From contig JAKJER010000027.1 in the NCBI GenBank assembly GCA_022705325.1, positions 1-64,000 on the forward strand: a stretch of DNA of 64,000 bases, in the 5' to 3' direction. This DNA comes from Planctomycetota bacterium (GTDB taxonomy: Bacteria > Planctomycetota > Phycisphaerae > SM23-33). The notes under the pieces are model-generated. The model made no database searches. It was not told the DNA's origin and saw only the letters and a program-made list of their open reading frames with translations. The translations under genes were made by a program, and so were the position numbers. Shown here one piece after another: positions 42,356 to 50,468 of this stretch. Numbering within the stretch: the stretch's first letter is position 1; every line of letters begins with the position of its first letter.

Positions 42356-42984
42356 CGCGATTCCTCCACGGGCGCCACGATGTGGAAGTACTCCGCCGGG
42401 GAGGGATTGACCACCTGCCACAGCACGCCGTCGCGATCGCGGATGTCGATCGAGGCCAGGTCGCTCCGCCCACAGGGATGGAACTGGACGAATGGCAGGT
42501 CGCCCTGGCCCTGCCAACCCTGCGCCTGCGAGTCGCCGGAGGACATCGCGCCCGAGAGCAGCCCCCCCTGCATCATGGAGGACAGCAGCGAGCCTCCCCG
42601 ATCCGCCTGGACGGTTGGCTGGTAGGCGACCGATTCGACGCTGACGCTGACGCCCTGGGGCAGGGCGAACCGCCTGGCCAACTCGCCCTCGAGCGGGACG
42701 TAGGCGGAGCCTTCCTGCACGGCCAGCCAGTATTCGCCCGCCTGGTCGTCGATGATGAGGCGGCAGGGCTGGCCTCGCGTGACGGCGTAGGAGCGGGCCC
42801 ACCGGGTGAGCGCAAGGACGTGGGCGGCCGTGTCGGCGGCCTGTCGCGAGGCGAAGAACCCTCGCAGGACCGGCGCGGACACCGCCAGCACGCTCGCCAT
42901 CACCGTCATCACGAGGATAAGCTCGATGAGCGTGAAGGCCTCGCGCCGCTCAGCGCTGCGTCCAGTTGTTGATGTCGTCGTCAT
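42352..42984 (-). CDS. gspH: minor pseudopilin GspH
   Basis: A 210-residue pseudopilin with cleavage before FTLIELILVMTVMASVLAV (Glu +5), giving a mature GspH/FimT domain that opens with ARSYAVTRGQPCRLIIDDQ. A Gly/Ser/Met-rich loop (about 128-155) is longer than usual. The start overlaps the end of gspG by 35 bases, so the leader is encoded in the gspG tail. The end overlaps gspI by 4 bases. Confidence 0.87.
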   Translation of the reverse strand: MTTTSTTGRSAERREAFTLIELILVMTVMASVLAVSAPVLRGFFASRQAADTAAHVLALTRWARSYAVTRGQPCRLIIDDQAGEYWLAVQEGSAYVPLEGELARRFALPQGVSVSVESVAYQPTVQADRGGSLLSSMMQGGLLSGAMSSGDSQAQGWQGQGDLPFVQFHPCGRSDLASIDIRDRDGVLWQVVNPSPAEYFHIVAPVEESR

Positions 42985-43390
42985 CGCCTTCCTGACCGTT
43001 GGGTCCGCAGGAGTACAAGTCGAAATCCACGCCGTACTGTCCGGGGCAACGGTAGAGGTACGGGTTGCCCCAGGGGTCCTTGGGCAGGCCCTTCTTCAGG
43101 TAGGGCCCCTTCCAGTTCTGCACGTTGCCCGGCTGGTTGACCAGGGCGGCCAGGCCTTCCTGCGAGGAGGGATACGTTCCGCAGTCCTTCTCGAACATCT
43201 CCAGCGCCAGCTCGATGTTGGAGATGTCGGCGGCGGCGGCGGTCTTCTTGGTGTCTTCCGCCCGCCCGGTGAAGCGAGGCAGGACGAGGGTGGCCAGGAC
43301 GGCCAGGATCACCATGACCAGCAGAAGCTCGATCAGGGTGAAGGCCCGGCGGGCATGGGAGCGGACGGTGCGGCGACGTACGTCATTCAT
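42950..43390 (-). CDS. gspG: major pseudopilin GspG
   Basis: A 146-residue major pseudopilin that polymerises into the piston-like fibre. The leader ends at RRA, with cleavage before FTLIELLLVMVILAVLATLVLPRF. The signature region is complete: YPSSQEGLAALV, GPYLKKGLPKDPWGNPYLYRCPG and DLYSCGPNGQEGDDDDINNW, which carries the calcium-binding aspartates. It lies 12 bases after gspF. Confidence 0.96.
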   Translation of the reverse strand: MNDVRRRTVRSHARRAFTLIELLLVMVILAVLATLVLPRFTGRAEDTKKTAAAADISNIELALEMFEKDCGTYPSSQEGLAALVNQPGNVQNWKGPYLKKGLPKDPWGNPYLYRCPGQYGVDFDLYSCGPNGQEGDDDDINNWTQR

Positions 43391-43402
43391 GTTGGGTTCC
43401 CG

Positions 43403-44620
43403 TCAGTGGATATAGTCCTGGAGGGTGAAGACCGGCAGCAACATGCCGATCACGATGGTTCCCACCACCGCGGCCATTACCAGCAGCAGCAGGGGCTCCG
43501 CCAGCGCCACCAGCATCCGCAGGCGGCGGTCCAGTTCGGTTTCGTTGGTGGCGGCCAGGCGGGTGAGTTCCTTGTCCAGCCGCGAGGACTCCTCGGCGAC
43601 GGCGATGACCTCGCTGACCGAGGGCGGAAAGAGCTGCCGGCAGGCGGCCAGGCTGGAGGCCAGCGACGAGCCCCGCTGGACCTCCTCGATGGCGTGCGCG
43701 ACGGCGTCGGCGAGGATCTGGTTTCCGATGGCCTCTCGGGCCACGCGGAGGGCGGCCACCAGCGGCACGCCCGCGCCCAGCAGGGTGCCCAGCATTCGGC
43801 AGAATCGGATGAGGGCGAAGCGCGACAGGACGCTGCCCACGCCGGGCAGGCGAAGCCAGAGTCGCTGGAGCACGCGCTTGCCCGCCTCGCTCTGGGCCGC
43901 CCTGCGCACCAGCAGGATGGTGATGACCGCGCCCACCAGCACCGGCAGGCCGTAGATGCCCACGCCTTGGCTGGCGGCGATGATCGCCCGCGTCAGGCCC
44001 GGCAGGGCGGCGTCGAAACCGCGAAAGAGGTCCGTGAATTTCGGGATGAAGTACACCAACAGGAAGGTGACCACCGCGGTGGACAGCACTGCCAGCACGG
44101 CCGGGTACACCAGCGCGCCCTTGACCTTGGACTTCAGGTCTCGCTCGCGGGCGCGGAACTCGGCGATCTGTTCGAGGACCACGTCCAGGAATCCGCCGGT
44201 CTCGCCCGCCCGCACCATGGCCACCTGCACGGGCGAGAAGGTCTGGGGCCAGCGGCCCATGGCGTCGGCCAGCGTCGAGCCCCCCACCACCTCGTCATGG
44301 ATGGCCGCCCATTGTTGTCGCTCGCCGGGCCGGGCGGCCTCGCGGGAGAGGATCTGCAAGGCCCGGCTGAGCGCGACCCCGCCGGCCAGCAGGTTGGACA
44401 GTTCGCGGATGAACGACTCGCAGGCCGCCTGGGAGACCTTGGGCGGCCGTCTGGAGGCCGCCTGCGCGGGCGTCTTGCCCGCCTGGGTCTCCTCGACGCT
44501 GACCGGGATAAGTCCCTGCTGGACCAGCAGGTCCAGGGCGGCCGTCCGGCTGGTCGCGGGCGTGCTGCCGGATCGGGCCTGGCCCGCCTGGTCCATCGCC
44601 TTGTAGGCGAACAGCGGCAT
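43403..44620 (-). CDS. gspF: type II secretion inner-membrane platform protein GspF
   Basis: A 405-residue polytopic protein with two T2SSF domains. MPLFAYKAMDQAGQ is the usual start. The first domain spans about 70-190 with FIRELSNLLAGGVALSRAL and the second about 270-395 with FCRMLGTLLGAGVPLVAALRVA. Three membrane helices are visible, the last near LLLLVMAAVVGTIVIGMLLP. The start shares one base with the gspE stop (TGATG). Confidence 0.95.
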   Translation of the reverse strand: MPLFAYKAMDQAGQARSGSTPATSRTAALDLLVQQGLIPVSVEETQAGKTPAQAASRRPPKVSQAACESFIRELSNLLAGGVALSRALQILSREAARPGERQQWAAIHDEVVGGSTLADAMGRWPQTFSPVQVAMVRAGETGGFLDVVLEQIAEFRARERDLKSKVKGALVYPAVLAVLSTAVVTFLLVYFIPKFTDLFRGFDAALPGLTRAIIAASQGVGIYGLPVLVGAVITILLVRRAAQSEAGKRVLQRLWLRLPGVGSVLSRFALIRFCRMLGTLLGAGVPLVAALRVAREAIGNQILADAVAHAIEEVQRGSSLASSLAACRQLFPPSVSEVIAVAEESSRLDKELTRLAATNETELDRRLRMLVALAEPLLLLVMAAVVGTIVIGMLLPVFTLQDYIH

Positions 44621-46368
44621 CAGGCGCCCTCCCGGCCGGCCGGGGCGTGCCCGCCGGCTGCCTTGCCGTTGCCGTTCAGGTGGAAGCGCTCGTCCTTGGT
44701 CGCGCGAATGACCTCTTCGATCGTGGTCCGCCCTTCGCGGACCAGTCGCCAGCCGTCCTCGCGCAGGCTCCTCATGCCGTAGTGGACCGCCTCATGGCGG
44801 ATGGCGCCGAGGCTGGAGCGCTCGAGGATCATGGAGCGGACGGTCTCGGTGATGGGCATGAGTTCGAAGATGCCCGTCCGCCCGCGGTAGCCCGTGTGCT
44901 GGCACTGGCGGCAGCCCGCGCCGTGGAAGACTCGTCCGGGGAGGTCCGCGCCGAACTCCGCCTTGACCGCCTCCAGGCCGGGACCGTCGTACTCGCACCG
45001 GCAGGCGGAGCAGATCAGGCGGACCAGGCGCTGGGCCAGCACCATCTCCAGCGAAGAGGCGACCAGGTACGGCTCGATGCCCATGTCCACCAGTCGGGTG
45101 ATGGCGCCGGGGGCGTCGTTGGTGTGCAGGGTGGAGAAGACCAGGTGCCCGGTCAGCGAGGCCTGGACGGCGATCTCGGCGGTCTCCAGGTCGCGGATTT
45201 CGCCGATGAGGATCACGTCCGGGTCGTGGCGCAGGATGGACCGCAGCCCGCGGGAGAAGGTCAGCCCGGTCTTGGTGGAGACCTGGATCTGGTTGATCCC
45301 GTGGAGGTGGTACTCGATGGGGTCCTCGATGGTGACGATCTTCCGCTCGATGTCGTTGATGCGCGACAGGCCGGCGTACAGGGTGGTGGTCTTGCCGCTG
45401 CCGGTGGGTCCGGTGACCAGGACGATGCCGTGAGGCAGGTCGAGGATGCGCTCGAAGTGGTCGCGGTCGCGCCCGGCCATGCCCAGATGCTCCAGGCCCA
45501 ACAGGGTGGCCCCGCGGTCCAGCAGGCGAAGCACCACCGCCTCCCCGTGGAGCATGGGGATCACCGAAACGCGCACGTCCACCTCCCGCCCGGCGACCTT
45601 GAGCTTGATCCGACCGTCCTGGGGCAACCGCTTCTCGGCGATGTCCAGATGGCTGAGGATCTTGAGGCGCGAGACGATGGCCGGCTGGAACTGGCGGACC
45701 TCGGGCGGGATGTTGGCCTCCTGGAGCACGCCGTCCACGCGGTAGCGCACGCGCAGGGAAGACTCGAAGGGCTCGAAATGCACGTCGGTCGCCCGGCGGT
45801 CGATCGCCTCGGCCAGCACCTGGTTGACGAAGGTGATGATGGAGGCGTCCTCGGCCGCCTGGGAGAGGTCCACGTCGCTGTCGTCGTCGGAGTCGACGAC
45901 CTCGACGCGGGCTTCCATGGATTCCGACAGCGACTGGAGCGTGTCGGCGCCGACGCCCAGGAGGCTCTTGAGGCAGCGGTTGATCTCGCTGGCGGGGGCC
46001 AGCATCGGGCGAATCTCGCGCCCGGTGACCAGCCTCAGCTCGTCGAGGCCGGACGGATCGAAGGCCTTGCTGGAGGCGACCAGGACCGCCCCGTCCTGCT
46101 CGACCAGCGGCAGCAGACCGTAGGTCATGAGGATGCGGACGGGGAAGGAGGCGAGGAACTCTCGCTTGGGCGGGCAGCGTTCCAGGTCGACGCGGGGGAT
46201 GAGGAACTCGTCGCTGACGGCCTGGAGAAGGTCTTCCTCTGCGGCGCCGCCCGCCCGGATCAGCGCCTCGTCCAGGGCGGTCCCCTGGGCCAGCAGGGCG
46301 CGGACCTTGCCCGCGCCCTCCTCGCCGATCACCCCCCGCCGCATCAATGCCGTCAGCACGTCACTCAT
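44620..46368 (-). CDS. gspE: type II secretion ATPase GspE
   Basis: A 582-residue cytoplasmic motor. The N1 domain (MshEN-like) covers residues 1-130. The catalytic core has Walker A GPTGSGKTT at 320-328, an Asp box TIEDPIEYHL, Walker B VILIGEIRD and a His box TGHLVFSTLHTNDA. The C-terminal metal module has CSACRC and CRQCQH pairs (tetracysteine). It is the first gene of an 11-gene unit read toward lower coordinates. No prepilin peptidase gene is in the window. Confidence 0.97.
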   Translation of the reverse strand: MSDVLTALMRRGVIGEEGAGKVRALLAQGTALDEALIRAGGAAEEDLLQAVSDEFLIPRVDLERCPPKREFLASFPVRILMTYGLLPLVEQDGAVLVASSKAFDPSGLDELRLVTGREIRPMLAPASEINRCLKSLLGVGADTLQSLSESMEARVEVVDSDDDSDVDLSQAAEDASIITFVNQVLAEAIDRRATDVHFEPFESSLRVRYRVDGVLQEANIPPEVRQFQPAIVSRLKILSHLDIAEKRLPQDGRIKLKVAGREVDVRVSVIPMLHGEAVVLRLLDRGATLLGLEHLGMAGRDRDHFERILDLPHGIVLVTGPTGSGKTTTLYAGLSRINDIERKIVTIEDPIEYHLHGINQIQVSTKTGLTFSRGLRSILRHDPDVILIGEIRDLETAEIAVQASLTGHLVFSTLHTNDAPGAITRLVDMGIEPYLVASSLEMVLAQRLVRLICSACRCEYDGPGLEAVKAEFGADLPGRVFHGAGCRQCQHTGYRGRTGIFELMPITETVRSMILERSSLGAIRHEAVHYGMRSLREDGWRLVREGRTTIEEVIRATKDERFHLNGNGKAAGGHAPAGREGA

Positions 46369-46410
46369 GATTGGGTCTCAGCAGACTGTAGCGGGCAGCC
46401 CGTATCCAGT

Positions 46411-46443
46411 GGCCGGCAGGCGGCGAACCGCCCTGCCGGCTGG
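46411..46443 (-). terminator. hairpin after the Spy-like/sigma module
   Basis: GCCGGCAGGCGG pairs with CCGCCCTGCCGGC (one bulge) around CGAA, between the stop at 46532 and the gspE start. There is no T-tract, so termination is uncertain. Confidence 0.4.
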
Positions 46444-46531
46444 CCGGTTACGGCCCCCCCGCGCGCCGCCGACGAGCGAAGAAACAAATACTCCTCGCCG
46501 CCGGACGGCGCAGGGGGGACCGTGCCGGGGT

Positions 46532-47158
46532 CTATTCCAGAAGGCCCATCATGACCGCCTGAGCTTCCTGCTTGGTGGTCAACAGTTCCTTCAACTCCTT
46601 GCGGGCCGTCTCCAGATTCTGGCGGGCCGTCGTGCGGGCCGTGCGGTACGCGTCCAGGGCCGACTTGATCTCGGCGGCCGTGGCGCCTTCCTTCTGAAGG
46701 ACCGTCCTCAGGGCGCTGCCGGTCTTCTCGATCTCGCTCTGGGGGCGATCCGACGAGCCTTCGGGCCTCGGGCCGCCGCGATCGCTGCCCCCGGGGCCTC
46801 TTCCCCGCCCGAACATCATGCTGCCGAAGCCCATCCCGCCGCGGGACTCGCGCGACAACTGCTGGACCTTCTCGATCTTCGGACCCAGCACCTTCCAGTC
46901 CTCTTCGCTGGCGCCGAACTGCTCGCGCATGCGGTTGGACATCTGCGAACGGAACTCCTCCATCCGCTTCTGCATCTCTTCCGGCGACATCCGCTGGAAA
47001 CCGCCGCGCCCGCGATCCCCTTCCCTGCGATCGCCTTCCTTGCGGTCGGCCCCGCCCTTGGCGTCCGGGGCCTTCTCCTGCGAAACCGCCACGCCCACCC
47101 AGGAGGCCGTCAGCACTGCCGCCAGTGCCGCCATCGTTAGAGTCCTGATCCTGAACAT
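46532..47158 (-). CDS. secreted Arg/Gly-rich helical protein
   Basis: A 208-residue exported protein of unknown family. A signal peptide (MFRIRTLTMAALAAVLTASWVGVAVS) is followed by a charged Lys/Arg/Asp/Gly stretch, a helix with MSPEEMQKRMEEFRSQM, a Gly/Arg/Met-rich middle (GMGFGSMMFGRGRGPGGS) and a C-terminal helical bundle with two repeats of ARTTARQNLETARKELKELL type. The layout resembles CpxP/Spy-like helical periplasmic proteins. It follows the Spy-like gene by 33 bases. AAAGGA lies upstream of the ATG at 47158. Confidence 0.65.
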   Translation of the reverse strand: MFRIRTLTMAALAAVLTASWVGVAVSQEKAPDAKGGADRKEGDRREGDRGRGGFQRMSPEEMQKRMEEFRSQMSNRMREQFGASEEDWKVLGPKIEKVQQLSRESRGGMGFGSMMFGRGRGPGGSDRGGPRPEGSSDRPQSEIEKTGSALRTVLQKEGATAAEIKSALDAYRTARTTARQNLETARKELKELLTTKQEAQAVMMGLLE

Positions 47159-47191
47159 GTCATCGTGTCCTTTCTGAAAACCCGGCACCCG

Positions 47192-47734
47192 CTATTCCTC
47201 AACGCGAGGAGTGGCGGGTTCCGTCGAGGGTCTGCTGGAAGAAGGGCGAGTCGGTCGGTGCCGCGGGCGGAAACCGCCCGGCCCGCCGGGCCCGTGCTCC
47301 CGCTGCTTGAGCATCTCTTCGTACTTGACCACCTGCTGGGGGGTCAGAATCTTCTTGGTTCGGGCGACCGCCTCCTCGAAACGCGCCTTGCGCTGCTGCG
47401 ACAGTTCCTCCAGGTGCTTGGCATACTCCTGCTGAATGGCATCGTACTTGGCCTGCTGCTCGCTCGTCATCAGGTCGCGAATCTGCTGATCGCGCTGCTG
47501 GGAGAAGCTGCGCCGCTGCTCGCTGTCGCGGCGAAAGCCCTCGCCCATCGCCTCCGACCAGATCTTCTTCATCTGCTCGCGCTGCTCGGCGCTGAGGTTC
47601 AGCTCCTGCGTCAACCATGAGCCGGGGCCCCGCTCGGGCGGAGCGGGCTTGCGCGCCAGCACCAACCCCAGGGACCCGCCGGCGGCGAAGACCAGGACGA
47701 AGGCAACCGCCAGGATCAGCCTCGTCTTGATCAT
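47192..47734 (-). CDS. Spy/CpxP-like periplasmic protein (LTxxQ)
   Basis: A 180-residue protein: one membrane anchor or signal (LILAVAFVLVFAAGGSLGLVLA), then helices with the two LTxxQ-type motifs LNLSAEQREQMKKIW and ILTPQQVVKYEEML. The C-terminus is Pro/Arg/Ser-rich. Relatives are stress-induced periplasmic chaperones or metal sensors. The ATG at 47734 overlaps the anti-sigma stop by 4 bases, placing it under the same ECF control. Confidence 0.8.
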   Translation of the reverse strand: MIKTRLILAVAFVLVFAAGGSLGLVLARKPAPPERGPGSWLTQELNLSAEQREQMKKIWSEAMGEGFRRDSEQRRSFSQQRDQQIRDLMTSEQQAKYDAIQQEYAKHLEELSQQRKARFEEAVARTKKILTPQQVVKYEEMLKQREHGPGGPGGFRPRHRPTRPSSSRPSTEPATPRVEE

Positions 47735-48189
47735 CTCTCGATCCTCCCGGACAGGTCCCGCACGACCCACATGGCCAGTTGCTCATCCTGCGCAGCCGCC
47801 GCCTCGGCCGGCGTGCGGGCCACGGCGGCGGTCTCCCACGTGGCCACCGCCGGGGGCGAGGCCTGGGCCGGCGAGCCGCCGGACCGCATCAGGGAGATGC
47901 TGCACGCGGCCAGGATGACCGCGGCGGCCGCCGCCGACCAGGCAGCCAGCCGGCGAACGCCGGCGGTCAAGGTCGAGTCCACCGAATCGTGCAGCCGCTC
48001 CATTGCGCCGGAGGGGATCTGCAGCCCTTCAAACTGGTGCAGCATGTCCGCCAGGCGGCGCAGTCGCTGCACCTCCGCCTGACAGGACGGGCAAGCACAC
48101 AGATGCGATTCCACCGTCGCCCGTTCGCCGGCCGACAGCTCGCCGTCCATGTACGCGCCTAGTCGATACGCCTGTTCGCAATCGTTCAT
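47731..48189 (-). CDS. anti-sigma factor with zinc-finger domain
   Basis: A 152-residue bitopic regulator. The N-terminal zf-HC2 anti-sigma domain has the motif HLCACPSC (His-x3-Cys-x2-Cys, about 30-37), with upstream CEQAYRLGAYMDGEL. A membrane helix is at about 83-103 (LAAWSAAAAAVILAACSISL), leaving a short periplasmic tail. It would hold the ECF factor encoded upstream (18-base gap) until a signal arrives. Confidence 0.88.
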   Translation of the reverse strand: MNDCEQAYRLGAYMDGELSAGERATVESHLCACPSCQAEVQRLRRLADMLHQFEGLQIPSGAMERLHDSVDSTLTAGVRRLAAWSAAAAAVILAACSISLMRSGGSPAQASPPAVATWETAAVARTPAEAAAAQDEQLAMWVVRDLSGRIER

Positions 48190-48206
48190 ACCTGCTCCTT
48201 CCGCCG

Positions 48207-48761
48207 TCAAAACAGGTACTCTCTGAGCAGCACCTGGAGTTGCCTGCGGGCCCGGAACAGGCGGCTTTCCACCGTGCCCCGGGGCAACTTCAGCACGTCC
48301 GCAATCTCGTCATAGCTCATGCCCTGCAACTCCCGCAGCACGATTACCTCGCGATGGTCCGTATTCAGGGCCAGCAGGGCCGAGCCCAGGTCCAGCCGCA
48401 GGTCCGAATCCCGAACCCCGGACTGTCTCTGCCTGCCGCCGACCGCATCCTGGGCGGCTTGCAGCCGCCCCCGACGCCGCGAGACTTCGCGATGATGCCG
48501 CGCCGCCTGCAGGATCAGGATCTGCGTCAGCCAACTCTTCACCGAAGCCTCCTGCCGAAAGCCTGCCAAACCGCGATAGGCGCCGGCGAACGTCTCCTGG
48601 ACAACGTCCTCGGCGTCGGCTGGCTGCCCCACCAGCCGCATCGCCAGGCCCAGCAGGTATCGCCCGTGGCGCTCCACCAACTCGTGAAACGCGCGACGAT
48701 CGCCGCTACGAGAGCGTCGCGCGAGCTCCTGGTCGGTTGGCACCGGCTGATCAAAGTCCAT
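48207..48761 (-). CDS. ECF sigma factor
   Basis: A 184-residue extracytoplasmic-function sigma factor. Sigma2 region: AFHELVERHGRYLLGLAMRLVG and DAEDVVQETFAGAYRG. Sigma4 region: HREVIVLRELQGMSYDEIAD with the recognition helix LPRGTVESRLFRARRQL. The ATG at 48761 gives a typical N-terminus; the longer open frame is spurious. It heads a unit with its anti-sigma and the two periplasmic proteins, suggesting an envelope-stress response. Confidence 0.93.
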   Translation of the reverse strand: MDFDQPVPTDQELARRSRSGDRRAFHELVERHGRYLLGLAMRLVGQPADAEDVVQETFAGAYRGLAGFRQEASVKSWLTQILILQAARHHREVSRRRGRLQAAQDAVGGRQRQSGVRDSDLRLDLGSALLALNTDHREVIVLRELQGMSYDEIADVLKLPRGTVESRLFRARRQLQVLLREYLF

Positions 48762-48885
48762 ATCATCAATTGACCGCTTCCCCGGTATGGTTGATGGCTG
48801 GAGGCGAAATCTTCCCCGAAGCGGAAAAAATATCTTCAGCCGCGCGGCGGCGGCGAGCGAAAAGGACGTCCCAGAAACGCGCAAA

Positions 48886-48903
48886 GCCCCGCATCCGCGG
48901 GGC
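48886..48903 (-). terminator. terminator after tRNA-Ala
   Basis: GCCCCGC/GCGGGGC stem with a 4-base loop, followed on the minus strand by TTTGCG. It is close in sequence to the tRNA-Pro terminator at 419-438. Confidence 0.7.
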
Positions 48904-48914
48904 CTTACGATACG

Positions 48915-48987
48915 TGGAGATGAGGGGGCTCGAACCCCTGACCTGCTGATTGCGAACCAGCCGCTCTCCCAACTGAGCTACATCCCC
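48915..48987 (-). tRNA. tRNA-Ala (CGC anticodon)
   Basis: A complete 73-nt cloverleaf on the minus strand. Acceptor GGGGATG/CATCTCC has the G3-U70 wobble pair, the alanine identity element. D stem GCTC/GAGC, anticodon loop TTCGCAA (CGC, reads GCG), T loop TTCGAGC, discriminator A. CCA is not encoded. Confidence 0.96.
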
Positions 48988-48997
48988 AACCTCGCGG

Positions 48998-49003
48998 AGT
49001 ATA
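48998..49003 (-). promoter_or_regulatory. -10 box of tRNA-Ala
   Basis: TATACT on the minus strand, 10 bp before the tRNA 5' end. A weak -35 (TTCCCA) lies 17 bp upstream. Confidence 0.6.
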
Positions 49004-49053
49004 CACAGACCGCCGCGAATTGGGAAGCGAATTTTGCCGCCCACAACGGTAAA

Positions 49054-49464
49054 ATGCCGTCCGTGAGCGACAAACCTCCGACAGGCAAGCTGTCGGCCGA
49101 CAGGCGGTTTCGCCTGACGCGGGCCGGCGAAATCGATCGCGTATTCGCCGCGGGTCGGCGGGCAACCGACGCGGCGATGACCCTGTTGGCGGCGCCCAAC
49201 GCACTGGACCGCTCGCGTGCAGCCGTAGCTGTGGGGCGGCGCCACGGGTCGGCGGTGCGACGCAACCGGGCCAAGCGACTCTGCCGCGAGGCCTTCCGCC
49301 TGACCCGCCCCGAATTGCCCGTCGGATGGGACTACGTCATCCTCCCCCGCCCGGGACGCGCGGCCTGCCTGGCGAGTCTGCGGGAATCGCTGCGGTCGCT
49401 GGCGCGGCGGATCGAGCGGCAAGCCCCCCCGCCGCCCGAGCCCGGCCCGGAGGAAACGCCGTGA
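49054..49464 (+). CDS. rnpA: RNase P protein component
   Basis: A 136-residue basic protein that binds RNase P RNA (rnpB at 640-1086) and the 5' leader of pre-tRNA. The start of the domain is RRFRLTRAGEIDRVFAAGRR, and the RNR signature is GSAVRRNRAKRLCREAFR. A short Pro-rich tail follows. The longer frame above ATG 49054 crosses tRNA-Ala and is spurious. rpmH, usually just upstream, is missing; tRNA-Ala, divergently read, takes that place. yidD follows with a GTGA overlap. Confidence 0.92.
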   Translation: MPSVSDKPPTGKLSADRRFRLTRAGEIDRVFAAGRRATDAAMTLLAAPNALDRSRAAVAVGRRHGSAVRRNRAKRLCREAFRLTRPELPVGWDYVILPRPGRAACLASLRESLRSLARRIERQAPPPPEPGPEETP

Positions 49465-49709
49465 GACTCCCCCCGCCGCTGTCCTGGATCAGCCGGCTGG
49501 CCCAGGCGGGTTTGATCCTCATCGTTCGCCTCTACCAGGTCGCGCTGTCGCCCTTCCTGGGCCGGCAGTGCCGCTTCAAGCCCACGTGCAGCAACTATTT
49601 CATCCAGGCCGTGCGGCGATACGGGGCTTTGCGGGGTGGGCTCAAGGGCATCTGGCGGATCCTGCGATGCAACCCGTGGGGAGGCAGCGGATACGACCCG
49701 GTCGAGTGA
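49461..49709 (+). CDS. yidD: membrane protein insertion efficiency factor YidD
   Basis: An 82-residue YidD protein with the family core YQVALSPFLGRQCRFKPTCS, the NYFIQAVRRYGALRGG helix and the RILRCNPWGGSGYDPV end. The conserved cysteines are all present. The start is GTG 49461, overlapping the rnpA stop, with GGAGG upstream. It assists YidC-dependent membrane insertion; yidC is not next to it. Confidence 0.93.
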   Translation: MRLPPPLSWISRLAQAGLILIVRLYQVALSPFLGRQCRFKPTCSNYFIQAVRRYGALRGGLKGIWRILRCNPWGGSGYDPVE

Positions 49710-49740
49710 GGGCCGACTGGCGACCTTCGGTTCTGGACCG

Positions 49741-50268
49741 TCAACCGGCGTTGCGGCGCTCCAGGTCGATCATCCGCTTCTTGAGGTCCACGCCGCCCTC
49801 GGCCGTGAAGCCCCCCATTCCTCCGCCGGAGTAGATGACGCGGTGACAGGGGATAATCAGCGGGACGTGATTCTTGCTCAGGGCCGTCGCGACCGCCCGG
49901 GCGGCGTCTTCGCGCCCGATCTGCTTGGCCAGGGCCAGGTAGCCCACGGTCTTGCCGTAAGGGACCTCGCGACAGGCTCGCAGAACCACGCCGCTGAACG
50001 ACCCTTCCGCAGGCAGATCGCAACAGATGCCGCTGAAGTCCACCATCTTGCCGTTGAAGTACTCGCGCGACAGGATCGTCAGGTCCGAGAATGCCGAATC
50101 GTCGCGGACAGCGTCCTTGTGCTCCCAGGCCAACAACTGCTCCAGGTCTCGCATGGTGTAGTGCGGCAGGATGAACCGGCACACTCCGCGCTCGCTGGCC
50201 ACCGCCCCCACCGGCCCCCACGCCGTCGCCCACGCCGACCAGACCTGAGACTCGCTCTTCTTTGCCAT
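49741..50268 (-). CDS. ogt: methylated-DNA-protein-cysteine methyltransferase
   Basis: A 175-residue O6-alkylguanine repair protein that accepts the alkyl group on its own cysteine. The active-site motif is IIPCHRVI (Cys about residue 140), preceded by the helix-turn-helix with VPYGKTVGYLALAKQIG and the arginine finger region ARAVATALSKN. The N-terminal ribonuclease-like domain is short. The ATG at 50268 (MAKKSES) is chosen; 50277 is also possible. It faces yidD convergently. Confidence 0.92.
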   Translation of the reverse strand: MAKKSESQVWSAWATAWGPVGAVASERGVCRFILPHYTMRDLEQLLAWEHKDAVRDDSAFSDLTILSREYFNGKMVDFSGICCDLPAEGSFSGVVLRACREVPYGKTVGYLALAKQIGREDAARAVATALSKNHVPLIIPCHRVIYSGGGMGGFTAEGGVDLKKRMIDLERRNAG

Positions 50269-50415
50269 GCCAGGCATCTTACCCGTAAACCGGGACAAAA
50301 CCCAGGACGATCCCTCCGTTCGCAGGCGACTGGCCTCTGCGTCCGCACGCACGACTTGAAATCCCGCACCTACCCATGCATAATTACTTTGTCGATAGGT
50401 TTTGTGTATTTAATC

Positions 50416-50445
50416 TTGACTAAATCGAGCAATGTGGTGTAGTAT
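50416..50445 (+). promoter_or_regulatory. promoter of the sulfate assimilation operon
   Basis: TTGACT (50416-50421) and TAGTAT (50440-50445), spacer 18 bp, in an AT-rich island of about 80 bp. TTGACTAAATCGA resembles half of an Rrf2/IscR-type operator, which would fit cysteine or Fe-S control, but the palindrome is incomplete. Confidence 0.55.
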
Positions 50446-50468
50446 TATAAGAAACAAAGGGCGCTTGC

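Noticed and set aside
48787..49053. Extension of rnpA upstream through tRNA-Ala
   Set aside because: A protein gene reading through the tRNA is not credible; ATG 49054 gives a normal RnpA.
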